This document shows, piece after piece, positions 8,067-16,694 of a stretch of 64,000 bases of DNA. How positions within the stretch are numbered: position 1 is the stretch's first letter; every line of letters begins with the position of its first letter. The notes beneath the pieces were generated by a model. That model saw only the letters and a program-made list of their open reading frames with translations, had not been told where the DNA came from and did not search any database. Made by a program: the position numbers and the translations under genes. The DNA lies in contig CAWCYG010000004.1 of assembly GCA_963799815.1 (NCBI GenBank), positions 62,001 through 126,000 of the forward strand. Direction: 5' to 3'. This stretch comes from JBDTSW01 sp963799815 (GTDB taxonomy: Bacteria > Actinomycetota > Thermoleophilia > Solirubrobacterales > 70-9).

Positions 8067-8990
8067 GTGGCCGTGACCCTGACTCAGCTCTCCGCATTCC
8101 TGGCGGTCGTCCGGACCGGTTCGGTCACGGCCGCGGCCGAGGAACTGGTCGTCACGCAGCCCTCTGTCTCGGCCGCGGTCGCGGCTCTCGAACGCGAGGT
8201 CGGTGTCGAGCTCACCGAGCGGGCAGGACGGGGCATCCGGCCGACTTCGGCGGGCAGGGCCTACGCGCGCTACGCGAGTGACGTCGTCGCCCTGCTGCGA
8301 GAGGGGTCGGAGGCCGCTGCCAACGCGGCGCGCGGCGGCTCAGAGCGGGTGCGGGTCGCCGCGGTCACGACCGCCGGCGAGTACCTGCTGCCGGCCCTCC
8401 TGCGGGAGTTCCGCCAACGCCGTCCCGACCTGGAGGTGAGCGTCTACGTGGACAACCGCCAGGAGGTCTTCAGGCAGCTCGGCGCCCGCGAGGCCGACGT
8501 GGCGATATCAGGGCGTCCTCCCGAGGACGGCGGCTTCGAGGGAACGGCCTTCCTCGAGAACGACTTCGTCCTGATCACCGCGACGGCGGACCGTATGGCG
8601 CAGCGGCCCTGGGTGCCGGTCGCCGAGCTCGCCGAGCGCTCATGGCTCATGCGCGAGCAGGGCTCCGGTACGCGCCGGCTCTGCGAGGCCTACCTCGCCT
8701 CGCACCAGCTCCAGCCACCGCTGCTGACGCTCGGCTCCAACGGCGCGATCAAGAGCGCTGCCCGGATGGGCCTGGGGATCGCGCTCCAATCCCGGGCGGC
8801 GGTGGGGCTCGAGCTCGAGGCCGGCCACCTCGCGACGATTCGCCCGCGCGGGGGCTTGCCCAACCGCCAGTGGCACGTCGTCACCTCCTCGGTCGGCCCG
8901 GTCTCGGAGCCGGTGGAGGCGTTCGCCGAGTACGTGCGTTCGTCCGCTCGGGAGGCGCTGGAGCGCGCCGCAGCCGAGCCGGCCGGCTGA
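8067..8990 (+). CDS. LysR-family transcriptional regulator (CbbR-like)
   Basis: A ~307-residue LysR protein. The N-terminal winged HTH reads TQLSAFLAVVRTGSVTAAAE with the recognition helix around TQPSVSAAVAALE, followed by the linker and a periplasmic-binding-like effector domain (~95-300). The segment RVRVAAVTTAGEYLLPALLREF and the FLENDFVLI region resemble CbbR/CysB-type regulators of carbon fixation. GTG at 8067 or 8073 is the likely start; a TTG at 8052 is also in frame. It is divergent from sgaA and convergent with a phosphoribulokinase-like gene, both plausible targets. The effector is unknown. Confidence 0.88.
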   Translation: MAVTLTQLSAFLAVVRTGSVTAAAEELVVTQPSVSAAVAALEREVGVELTERAGRGIRPTSAGRAYARYASDVVALLREGSEAAANAARGGSERVRVAAVTTAGEYLLPALLREFRQRRPDLEVSVYVDNRQEVFRQLGAREADVAISGRPPEDGGFEGTAFLENDFVLITATADRMAQRPWVPVAELAERSWLMREQGSGTRRLCEAYLASHQLQPPLLTLGSNGAIKSAARMGLGIALQSRAAVGLELEAGHLATIRPRGGLPNRQWHVVTSSVGPVSEPVEAFAEYVRSSAREALERAAAEPAG

Positions 8991-9006
8991 TCGGCACTCC
9001 TACGCG

Positions 9007-9966
9007 CTATGTGTGAAGCGCCGAGTCGGACCCGATCCCGCTCGGCACCTGCAGGTCGTGGGGATCGATCCCGGCCGCGACCTCGGCGCGGGTCGAGACG
9101 AGGTGATACAGGAGGAGCGTCTGGGCGAGCGCGAGCGACTCGGAGCGGTGCAGGTCGGTCCCGATCGTGAACTCCCCGAGCCGCTGGGCGCGCAGGTGGC
9201 TTGCGTACTGCATCCGTTGCCATACGGCCTCCTCGAGCTCCGCCGCGAGGGCAGGGTCGGTGTCGCCTGGGATCCGCAGCAGCGACTCGTGCCCGCGACG
9301 CACGAGCGTCGGGCCTTCACCGTCGGGTCCCAGCAGGGGGGAGAGGTCGGGGTGCCGCAGGGAGTCGCGAAGGATCAGGTGCGCGTCGAGCAGCTCCGGA
9401 TCGCCGCCTCCGGCGGGCATGAACGACATCACGATGTCGGCGTGCCGTCGCTGCGGCCGGATGTAGCTCTCGACATCCGGCTCCCGGCGATCGAGCTCCC
9501 GGAAGACCTCGTGGGTCGTGTAGCCGCGCCGCGTGCAGTCCCGGGTGAGCTTCCAGGTCCGTCGCAGATCCTCGGACGGCGCCAAGAACACACGGATGTC
9601 GTGAGCCGAACGTAGCTCCTCGGAGTGGAAGTTGAGCAGGCCCTCCACCACCACGTAGGGATGTGGTCGCACGTACTCGGGGGCGCCGAGGGTCCCCGTG
9701 CGGTGGTCGTAGATCGGCTTTAGGACGGGCTGGCCGGCCCGCAAGTGCCCGAGGTGCTGACCGAGGACGTCGAGGTAGTTCGCCGCGGGGTCGAGCGGCG
9801 TGACGCCGAGCTCGGTGCGCTGCTGGCGCTCGTAGCGGTGGTAGTCGTCCCCACTTAAGTAGGAGACGCTGTCGTCTCCGCCGAGGATGCGAACTATGCC
9901 GCGGGTGAGCGTCGTCTTTCCTGCTGCCGAGTCACCGACGATCCCAAGGACGACCGGTCGGGTCAT
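9007..9966 (-). CDS. prk: phosphoribulokinase family protein
   Basis: A 319-residue P-loop kinase of the phosphoribulokinase/uridine kinase group. The Walker A motif GDSAAGKTT is at ~11-19. Further on, LSGDDYHRYERQQR, GVTPLDPAANYLD, KPIYDHRTG and VVVEGLL follow the order of class II (plant/cyanobacterial) phosphoribulokinases. If it is a true Prk it makes ribulose-1,5-bisphosphate; no RuBisCO is visible here. The ATG at 9966 is preferred over an upstream in-frame start because similarity begins at MTRPVVLGIVG. It follows the lyase gene by 25 bp in one operon. Confidence 0.78.
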   Translation of the reverse strand: MTRPVVLGIVGDSAAGKTTLTRGIVRILGGDDSVSYLSGDDYHRYERQQRTELGVTPLDPAANYLDVLGQHLGHLRAGQPVLKPIYDHRTGTLGAPEYVRPHPYVVVEGLLNFHSEELRSAHDIRVFLAPSEDLRRTWKLTRDCTRRGYTTHEVFRELDRREPDVESYIRPQRRHADIVMSFMPAGGGDPELLDAHLILRDSLRHPDLSPLLGPDGEGPTLVRRGHESLLRIPGDTDPALAAELEEAVWQRMQYASHLRAQRLGEFTIGTDLHRSESLALAQTLLLYHLVSTRAEVAAGIDPHDLQVPSGIGSDSALHT

Positions 9967-9991
9967 CCCGGAAGAATGCCACGAGCGAGGC

Positions 9992-11019
9992 TCAGGCGCC
10001 GGCCGCAACCTCCGCGCCGACGGGCGTGACGCCGTTCTGGCGCTCCTCGATCAGCTCGATCTTGGTCAGCAGGTGCTCGGCCATCCGCAGGGACGCTGCG
10101 TCAATCAGGCGACCGTCGAGCGAGACCGCGCCGCGGCCGTCGTCGGCAGCCTCCTTCATCGCCTCGATGATGCGCCGGGTGCGCGAGACGAGCCGCTCGT
10201 CGGGGGAGAACACCTCGTTGGCGAGCTCGATCTGGCTGGGGTGGATGCACCACTTGCCCTCGAAACCCAGGATCGATGCTCGCCGAGCAGCGACGAGATA
10301 GCCCTCCGGGTCGCTGAAATCGCCGAACGGCCCGTCGACGGGGCGCAGCCCGTTGGCCCGGCAGGCGACCGCGATTCGCGACAGCGCGTAGTGCCACTGA
10401 TCGCCCCAGTGCAGGTCGCGATGTCCTCCTCACCATCCGAGTCACCATCCAGGTTCGAGTCGGTGATGACCGCGTAGTTCGCGTCCGAGCCCCCGATCGA
10501 GGCGGTCTGGCTTTGGATCGACGCCGCGTAGTCGGCGACGCCGAAGATGAGCGCCTCCATCCGCTCCGGGCAGCTCGCCGCGATCTCCTCGAGGTTGAGC
10601 ATCCCCGGCGCGGTCTCGATCAGCGCCGAGATCCCGATCTGCTTCTCGAGCCCCATCGCGTCCTCGATCTGGGTCAGCAGGGTGGCGACCAGGTGGATGT
10701 CGCCGGCGCAGCTCGCCTTCGGCACCAGGACCGTGTCGAGCCATTCGCCGCTTTGTTCGACGACGTCGACGATGTCGCGGTAGCAGTAGTGGGTGTCGAG
10801 CCCGTTGATGCGCAGCGTCACCGTGCAGCCGCTCCAGTCGCGCTCACGGAGGGCGTCGATCACGTTCGCTCGCGCCTCCGGTTTGTCGTCGGGGGCGACA
10901 GCGTCCTCGAGATCGAGCATGACGACGTCGGCCCCCAGGCTGGGAGCCTTCTCGAGCATCCGTGCGCTCGTGCCCGGTACGCAGAGCTCGCTCCGATGCA
11001 GACGGACGGGGATCGGCAT
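9992..11019 (-). CDS. mcl: malyl-CoA lyase/citrate lyase beta (HpcH/HpaI) family, frameshifted
   Basis: A lyase of the malyl-CoA/citramalyl-CoA family, cleaving or forming malyl-CoA with glyoxylate and acetyl-CoA. The first ~198 residues run in one frame: RSELCVPGTSARMLEKA, metal-site VMLDLEDAVAPDDK, catalytic region TVTLRINGLDTHY, ALIETAPGMLN. The remainder continues in another frame from about 10423 (DLHWGDQWHYALSRIAVACR, then GKWCIHPSQIELANEVFSP). The span of 1028 nt is one base short of a whole number of codons, so a single missing base near 10424-10430 (in a GAGGAG stretch) explains it. AGGAGGAG precedes the ATG. It is either a sequencing indel or a recent pseudogene; without it, 342 residues fit the family. 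Confidence 0.8.
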
Positions 11020-11088
11020 GTCTCCTCCTGGTCGGCTTACGTTCGCGACAGTGAACTCGCTGGAGCGCTCGCGATCAAGCGGACTCGC

Positions 11089-11104
11089 CCGTCAATCCAT
11101 AGAG
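11089..11104. promoter_or_regulatory. possible LysR-type site upstream of mcl-prk
   Basis: CCGTCAATCCATAGAG matches 12 of 16 bases of the sequence in the sgaA-lysR gap (8023-8038). It lies 70-85 bp upstream of the lyase start. A shared regulator for sgaA and mcl-prk is plausible; two loose matches are weak evidence. Confidence 0.25.
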
Positions 11105-11131
11105 AGAAGTCTTTGAATTACGCTTGTGCCC

Positions 11132-11941
11132 TTAGCTGGAACGTTCTGTGTTCACGAACCCGTCGTCGGGATCGTCGCCCAGCTTGAGGCCGCGGATCAC
11201 GTGCAGGTCGATCGAGCCCGGGGCGAACACCTCGATCGAGTAATGCACGGCCGCGCCGCCGGCGAGGTGCATCACCTCGACCAGCTCGAGGGCGGCGGCG
11301 AGACGGGTCGCTCCCATCGCGTCCCCGAGCCGACTCGCCGGCTCGACGAGGCGCGGGCGCACCTTCGTCTCCGCGAAGGCGATTGGGACTCCCAGCTCGA
11401 CCAAGACGTCGAGGACCATCCGGCCCGCGGCGAGCTCCGCGCGCAGCTCTGAGGCCGGCGGTAGGGCGACGTCGGGATGGACGACGTCCCGCATGTGCGC
11501 GGCGACCTCCCCATCGGCCAAGAGCGTGCGCTGGATCAGCGGTGCCCTTGTCCCCCTACCGATCCCGAGCGCTTCGGCCACGTACCCCGGCGTTCGCGCC
11601 TGCTCGACCTGGAGGTTGCGAACCGTAAGGCGCTTGCCCTGCCGTCGCGCGAGCGATGCGTACGACTCGAGCACCTCGAGCCCCTCACTGAACGCCGCGC
11701 CCAGCGCGACCCTGCCGACGAACGTGCCGCTGCCCTGTCGGCGGACGATCTCGCCGTTTGACTCGAGGCGCTCGAGCGCGAGCCGCAGGGTGCCCCTCGA
11801 CACGCCCAGCGCACCGGCCAGCTCCTTCTCCGGGGGAAGGCGGTCACCCTGGCGCGCGCGACCCGGTGAGAGCCGCTCGCGAAGCGCCGTTTCGGTCGCG
11901 TCAACGAGCGAGGCACGAGGCGTTTGTACCTTTTTGTTCAA
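11132..11941 (-). CDS. GntR-family regulator, HutC/UTRA subfamily
   Basis: A 269-residue GntR repressor. The winged HTH occupies ~20-77 (RLPPEKELAGALGVSRGTLR, then VRRQGSGTFVG), followed by a UTRA ligand-binding domain (~95-260). The only in-frame start is a TTG whose codon lies within the operator at 11924-11941, so its transcript is probably leaderless or the gene begins slightly inside. It is divergent from the module 1 operon. Autoregulation and control of the TGTAC-N6-GTNCA sites at the fdh and sox promoters is the natural reading. UTRA domains bind small metabolites; an N-methylated or glutamyl amine intermediate is only a guess. Confidence 0.85.
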   Translation of the reverse strand: MNKKVQTPRASLVDATETALRERLSPGRARQGDRLPPEKELAGALGVSRGTLRLALERLESNGEIVRRQGSGTFVGRVALGAAFSEGLEVLESYASLARRQGKRLTVRNLQVEQARTPGYVAEALGIGRGTRAPLIQRTLLADGEVAAHMRDVVHPDVALPPASELRAELAAGRMVLDVLVELGVPIAFAETKVRPRLVEPASRLGDAMGATRLAAALELVEVMHLAGGAAVHYSIEVFAPGSIDLHVIRGLKLGDDPDDGFVNTERSS

Positions 11942-11955
11942 TCGCTGGTTATAGT
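11924..11955 (+). promoter_or_regulatory. GntR operator and -10 element of module 1
   Basis: The near-perfect palindrome TTGTAC-CTTTTT-GTTCAA lies at 11924-11941 and TATAGT at 11950-11955. The distance from operator to -10 is identical to that at the fdh promoter. The operator also covers the 5' end of the divergent gntR gene, so one bound dimer could block both directions. Transcription toward the ligase gene would give a leader of about 70 nt. Confidence 0.72.
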
Positions 11956-12034
11956 AGGGCGAACTCGCCGTGGCGACCGAAAGTGACCCCTTCGGGCGCG
12001 CAGCACGATGTACCGCCGAGCAAGGAGGGCGATA

Positions 12035-13486
12035 GTGGCGACAGTGGAGACTGGGGCGGCGAAGGGCGAGGTCCAGAGAGTGCTCGACTCACCCGCGATC
12101 GAGCCGCCACCAGCGACGCTCGAGGAGGCCCGCCAGGCGCCTGGCCGTGCGGCGAGGATCGAGGAGCTGACCGCGGAGATCGAGCGTGAGGGGATCGAGT
12201 ACGTCTTCTTCCAGCAGGTCTCGGTCTCAGGCCACATCAACGGCAAGGGGGTCGTGGCGAGCTACTTCCCCCAGGTCGCGGAGCGTGGCTACCAACTCGT
12301 CTACGGCGCAACCGCCGACCTCTTCACGGATCGCGAGGAGAACTACATCGGGTTCGGGCCGGAGGAGTCCGAGCTCGCGGCGATCGCGGACCTCGACACG
12401 TTCTGCCGGCTGCCGTGGGACCCGCGGGTAGCGCGCGTCTACTGCGATTGCTACGACACCGAGACGGGCGAGCTCCTCGACGCCGACCCGCGGCAGAACC
12501 TGAAGCGGATCGCGCACGACGTCGAGCAGGAGCTCGGCTACACGTTCCTGTGCGGCATCGAGCCGGAGATGATGTGGCTGAGGCTGGGTGAGGACGGCGC
12601 TGCCCCGGAGGGGGTGACCAAGCCCTACTGCTACCACATCAACCAGTTCGAGCAGCTGCGGCCGGTGATCCTCGACGTCGTCTCGCACGGCCGGGCGATG
12701 GGCCTCGACATGAGCTACGGCGACCACGAGGACGCGCCGGGCCAGCTCGAGCTCAACTTCCGCTTCGACCGCGCTGTGCGCACCGCGGACAACATCACGA
12801 CATACCGCCAGATCTGCGCCGCGGTCGGGCGAGATCACGGGCTCCACGCCTCGTTCATGCCGAAGCCGTTCACCGGCGTCTCGGCCAACGGGCACCATCA
12901 CCACTTCACGCTGGTAGACGAGGAGGGAACGAACGTCTTCCACGACCCCGATGGGCCTGCGCAGCTGTCGAAGGTCGGCAAGCAGTTCATGGGCGGGATC
13001 CTCGACCACTTTGCAGCGCTGGTCTGCATCGGATCGCCGACCGTCAACTCCTACAAGCGGATGTGGGACTTCGGCTTCTGGGCGCCGGTCTACCGAAACT
13101 ACGGCTGGCAGAACCGCACCTGCACCGTCCGAGTTGCCAGCGGCGGCCGCTTCGAGTTCCGCGGCGTCGACTCCGCCTGCAACCCCTACCTGACCCAGGC
13201 CGCGCTGCTCACGGCCGGCCTCGACGGGATCAAGCGGGAGCTCGACCCCGGCGAGCCACAGCAGCGCAACACGTACGACCTGCTGGCGGAGGGCACCACC
13301 TTCGAGCGCGTCCCGGACCACCTGGGTGCAGCGCTGGAGGCTCTCGAGGCGGACGAGGTCGTGCGCTCGGCGCTTCCGGGCCGCCTCTACGACGTGTTCA
13401 TGCACTACAAGCGCGACGAGTGGGAGCGCTACCTCGCGGCGGTCACCGACTGGGAGCGCGACGAGTACCTGGAGGTCCTTCCCTAG
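12035..13486 (+). CDS. glutamine synthetase-like gamma-glutamylamide ligase (module 1)
   Basis: A 483-residue glutamine-synthetase-fold enzyme that would activate glutamate with ATP and couple it to ammonia or an amine. Metal and phosphate residues typical of the fold are seen in GIEPEMMWL, YGDHEDAPGQLELNF, NRTCTVRV and FEFRGVDSACNPYL. The glutamate-binding loop, usually GSGxHxH, reads S-A-N-G followed by four histidines (287-290), a clear departure. GTG at 12035 is the start because AAGGAGGG ends six bases before it; an in-frame ATG at 12008 has no such site. It is the first gene of an operon with glxBCD and FAD oxidoreductases. Likely substrate is an amine rather than ammonia, but specificity cannot be read. 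Confidence 0.82.
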   Translation: MATVETGAAKGEVQRVLDSPAIEPPPATLEEARQAPGRAARIEELTAEIEREGIEYVFFQQVSVSGHINGKGVVASYFPQVAERGYQLVYGATADLFTDREENYIGFGPEESELAAIADLDTFCRLPWDPRVARVYCDCYDTETGELLDADPRQNLKRIAHDVEQELGYTFLCGIEPEMMWLRLGEDGAAPEGVTKPYCYHINQFEQLRPVILDVVSHGRAMGLDMSYGDHEDAPGQLELNFRFDRAVRTADNITTYRQICAAVGRDHGLHASFMPKPFTGVSANGHHHHFTLVDEEGTNVFHDPDGPAQLSKVGKQFMGGILDHFAALVCIGSPTVNSYKRMWDFGFWAPVYRNYGWQNRTCTVRVASGGRFEFRGVDSACNPYLTQAALLTAGLDGIKRELDPGEPQQRNTYDLLAEGTTFERVPDHLGAALEALEADEVVRSALPGRLYDVFMHYKRDEWERYLAAVTDWERDEYLEVLP

Positions 13487-13488
13487 TC

Positions 13489-14418
13489 ATGTGCGGGATC
13501 GCCGGGATCATCTACCGCAACGGCGATGGAGAGCACCAGGTCGGCCGTGATCTGACGCGGATGCTGCAGGCGATGAAGCACCGCGGACCCGACTCAACCG
13601 GATACGCGCTCTACCGCGGCCACCGCGACTCTTTCATCATGCACGTGAAGCTGAGCGAGCCGAACGACTCCGACCCCGAGCTGGCTCAACGCGTCGAGCG
13701 CCAGCGCGCCCAGGTCGAGGCGCGGATGCGGGCGGCGGGGGCCCGGATCGAGGAGATCAAGGAGACCCCCCGGACGATGACGATCACGTTCGCCTTCGAC
13801 GGCGACCTGAAGGTGCTCGCCGATGCCGTCGAGCGCGTACGCCACACGGAGGTGCTCTCCCTGGGGCGTTCGCTCGAGATCGTCAAGGACCTGGGCGACG
13901 CCGAGACCGTTTCAGGCGAATACGGGCTCGGGGAGTTCACCGGTACCCACGCGATCGGGCACGCGCGGATGGCGACCGAGTCCGACGTGGACATCGCCAA
14001 CGCGCACCCGTACTGGGCCTACCCCTTCCCGGACGTCGCCGTGGTCCACAACGGGCAGCTCACGAACTTCCACGACTGGCGCCGGCGCCTCCAGCGTGCG
14101 GGCCACCGGTTCCAGTCCGAGTGCGACTCGGAGATCATCGCCGTCTACCTCGCCGAGCGGATGAGCGAGGGGCTCTCGCTCGAGGAGGCGATGCGCGAGA
14201 GCCTCTCCGACCTCGACGGCGTCTTCACATACATCTGCGTCACCGAGGATTCGCTCGGCGTCGCCAAGGACGAGCTGGGCGCAAAGCCGCTGGTGCTCTA
14301 CGAGGACGACGAGGTGGTCGCCCTCGCCTCCGAGGAGATCGCCATCCGCCAGGTGCTCGACCGCGAGATCTCGACGCACGATCCGTACGAGGGAGAGGTA
14401 CGCGTTTGGAGCAGATGA
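13489..14418 (+). CDS. glxB: GlxB/MgsA-like class II glutamine amidotransferase subunit (module 1)
   Basis: A 309-residue Ntn-hydrolase glutaminase domain. The ATG is followed at once by Cys2 (MCGIAGII), the N-terminal nucleophile, then MKHRGPDSTGYALY. GHARMATESDV and VVHNGQLTN give the arginine/asparagine pocket. In three-part glutamate-synthase-like enzymes (N-methylglutamate synthase MgsABC; rhizobial GlxBCD) this subunit releases ammonia or methylamine from the gamma-glutamyl amide. It follows the ligase by two bases and overlaps the next gene by ATGA. Confidence 0.9.
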   Translation: MCGIAGIIYRNGDGEHQVGRDLTRMLQAMKHRGPDSTGYALYRGHRDSFIMHVKLSEPNDSDPELAQRVERQRAQVEARMRAAGARIEEIKETPRTMTITFAFDGDLKVLADAVERVRHTEVLSLGRSLEIVKDLGDAETVSGEYGLGEFTGTHAIGHARMATESDVDIANAHPYWAYPFPDVAVVHNGQLTNFHDWRRRLQRAGHRFQSECDSEIIAVYLAERMSEGLSLEEAMRESLSDLDGVFTYICVTEDSLGVAKDELGAKPLVLYEDDEVVALASEEIAIRQVLDREISTHDPYEGEVRVWSR

Positions 14419-15194
14419 GCGAGGCCCCCGTGCGGATGGACGAGCGCGGGCTCGTCGAGCTCGACGACTCGATCCCGAAGACGGCCAAGATCGAGGGCGG
14501 ACGGGCCGTGATCGACGCGGCCGAGCTCACGCCGCGCAAGATCAACGCCGAGCTGCGCTGGCTGATCTACGAGCAGGGGATCACCGACGTGACCGTGCTC
14601 AACCCGAGCGCACGGCACTCGCTGGGCGTCGCGATCCTGACCCGGTGCCGGATCCGCTTCGAGGGCAGCCTCGGCTACTTCGGCTGTGGGCTGATCGACG
14701 GTCCCGAGGTCGAGATCACCGGGCGGGTGGGTTGGTCGGTCGCCGAGAACATGATGTCGGGGGTGGTCGTCGTCGAGGAGAACGCAGGCTCGCTCGCCGG
14801 CGCCGCGCTGCGCGGCGGCGACCTCGTCGTCAAGTCCGACGTGGGGGCGCGGACGGGGATCGATCAGAAGGGCGGCACGATCATCGCCCTCGGCAACGCC
14901 GCCTCGATGACCGGCTTCATGATGCAGCGCGGGCGCCAGATCATCTGTGGCGACGTGGGCCCGGGGCTCGGCGACTCCATGTACGACGGCACGATCTACG
15001 TGGGAGGAAAGATCGCCTCGCTCGGGATCGACTGCGTCGAGGGCGAGTGGACCGACGCCGACACCGAGCTGGTCGAGCGCAAGTTCTCGATCTACGGGCT
15101 TGGCGCGCCGCCCGAGCTGCGCAAGTTCGTCTGCGGGAAGAAGCTCTACAACTACGACAACCTCGAGCCCAGCGAGCGCAAGCTGGTGCTGTAG
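14415..15194 (+). CDS. glxC: GlxC/MgsB-like GXGXG subunit (module 1)
   Basis: A 259-residue protein made of the GXGXG beta-helix domain found at the C-terminus of glutamate synthase. Repeating turns such as GYFGCGLIDGPEVEITGRVG, MMSGVVVVEENAGS and GDVGPGLGDSMYDGTIYVGG are visible. In N-methylglutamate synthase this is a separate subunit linking the amidotransferase to the FMN subunit. The ATG overlaps the glxB stop. A ~45-residue N-terminal extension precedes the repeats. The pairing with the following FMN subunit is clear from order. Confidence 0.88.
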   Translation: MSEAPVRMDERGLVELDDSIPKTAKIEGGRAVIDAAELTPRKINAELRWLIYEQGITDVTVLNPSARHSLGVAILTRCRIRFEGSLGYFGCGLIDGPEVEITGRVGWSVAENMMSGVVVVEENAGSLAGAALRGGDLVVKSDVGARTGIDQKGGTIIALGNAASMTGFMMQRGRQIICGDVGPGLGDSMYDGTIYVGGKIASLGIDCVEGEWTDADTELVERKFSIYGLGAPPELRKFVCGKKLYNYDNLEPSERKLVL

Positions 15195-15204
15195 GAGGAT
15201 CGCG

Positions 15205-16694
15205 ATGGCCGACGAGATACCCGACCAGCAGGCACCCGCCACTCCCCACAAGGAGTCGGCCGGCCAAAGGAGTCGGCTGGCGCGCGGGAGGTGCTGGGCC
15301 GCAGCCCGATCTTCACGCCGGAGGTCATCAACGACATCCACATGAAGGCGGAGCTCGGCCGCTACCGGATGCGCGGCTTCTCGATGTTCAAGAAGCTCCC
15401 AGGCTGGGACGACCTGATCTTCCTCCCGGGGACGCTGACCCGCTTCGTGATCGAGGGCTATCGCGAGAAGTGCGACACGAAGACCGTGCTCGGCAGCCGC
15501 TTCGCCAAGAAGCCACTCGAGCTCGACATCCCCGTTTACATCACCGGCATGAGCTTCGGCGCGCTCTCGCTCGAGGCGAAGATGGCGCTCGCGAAGGGTG
15601 CCTCGATGGCCGGCTCGGCAACCTGCTCTGGCGAGGGCGGGATGATTCCGCCGGAGCGGGACCTCTCGACCAAGTGGTACTACCAGGTGATCCAGAGCCG
15701 TTACGGCTTCAACCCGCACCACCTGATGCTGGCCGACGGGATCGAGTTCTTCATCGGCCAGGGCTGCAAGGTCGGCCTCGGAGGGCACCTGATGGGCCAG
15801 AAGGTGACCGAGCAGGTAGCCGAGATGCGTTCGCTCCCCGCCGGGATCGACCAGCGCTCGCCGGCGCGCCACCCGGACTGGCTCGGCCCCGACGACCTCT
15901 CGCTCAAGGTGCAGGAGACCCGCGAGGCGACGAACTACGAGGTCCCGATCCAGCTCAAGCTCGGCGCCGCCCGCGTTTACGACGACGTGCGGATGGCGGC
16001 CAAGTGCGGCCCCGACATCATCTACCTGGACGGGGCCGAGGGCGGGACCGGGGCAGGCCCGCACATCGCCGCGGAGGAGACAGGCATCCCGCTCCTGGCG
16101 GCGATCCCGGAGGCGCGCCGCGCGCTTGAGGACGTCGGGCTCGTCGACGAGGTCGACCTGGTCGTCGCGGGCGGGATCCGCAACGGCGGTGACATCGCGA
16201 AGTGCCTGGCGCTCGGCGCGGACGCGATCGCGATCGGCCACTCGGCGCTGATGGCGCTCAACTGCAACAAGGAGATCCCCGGCGTCACCGACTACGAGGG
16301 CACCGTCGGGGTTCCCGCGGGCCAGTGCTACCACTGCCACACCGGCCGCTGCCCGGTTGGGATCACGACCCAGGACCCGGAGCTTCGCAAGCGCCTGCAC
16401 GTCGAGGAGGCCGCCCAGAGGGTGTTCAACTTCCTCCACACGCTCACGCTCGAGGTGCAGATGCTCGCCCGCGCCTGCGGCAAGACCAGCGTGCACAGCC
16501 TCGAGCCCGAGGACCTCGCGGCGCTGACCGTCGAGGCCTCGGCGATGGCGAAGGTGCCGCTCGCCGGGACCGACTACATCCCAGGCGTCAGCGAGGAGCG
16601 GGCGCTGGGCGAAATCCGCACCATGCTCGACCGCTACCTCGAGAACCCGGTCGACTTCCTGCCCGAGCACGCGGGCGCGACCGAGGAGTCCTGA
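15205..16694 (+). CDS. glxD: GlxD/MgsC-like FMN glutamate synthase subunit (module 1), N-terminal frameshift
   Basis: A TIM-barrel FMN subunit of glutamate-synthase type, joining 2-oxoglutarate with the released amine to give an N-substituted glutamate. The main frame (15291-16694, 467 residues) holds AGxxFGALS-type GMSFGALSLEAKMALAKGA, the FMN loop VVAGGIRNGGDIAKCLALGADA, and the Fe-S motif CYHCHTGRCPVG with Cys346, Cys349 and Cys354. The well-placed ATG at 15205 (AGGAGG before it) is in another frame: a 15-base repeat, 17 bases apart (15250-15281), shifts it. Removing one 17-base unit restores a 490-residue protein. Otherwise translation must start at GTG 15291. Confidence 0.88.
15250..15281 (+). 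repeat. imperfect direct repeat (15 bp, 17-bp offset) disrupting glxD start
   Basis: AAGGAGTCGGCCGGC at 15250-15264 recurs as AAGGAGTCGGCTGGC at 15267-15281. The offset of 17 is not a multiple of three, so the ATG frame from 15205 leaves the glxD frame here. Deleting either copy fuses the two frames exactly. Confidence 0.75.

Noticed and set aside
9002..9016. CTATGTGTG sequence resembling the TATGTG repeat near gmaS
   Set aside because: It falls at the 3' end of the convergent lysR/prk genes and lacks the partner arm, so it is probably chance.
14298..16670. Very long minus-strand reading frame (790 codons)
   Set aside because: It is antisense to glxB-glxC-glxD, whose motifs, overlaps and ribosome-binding sites are clear. 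High GC creates long open frames in shadow.
13489..16694. Possibility that glxBCD encode ordinary assimilatory glutamate synthase (GltBD)
   Set aside because: GltB is a single ~1500-residue chain, whereas here the three domains are separate genes beside a GS-like ligase, as in N-methylglutamate synthase clusters.
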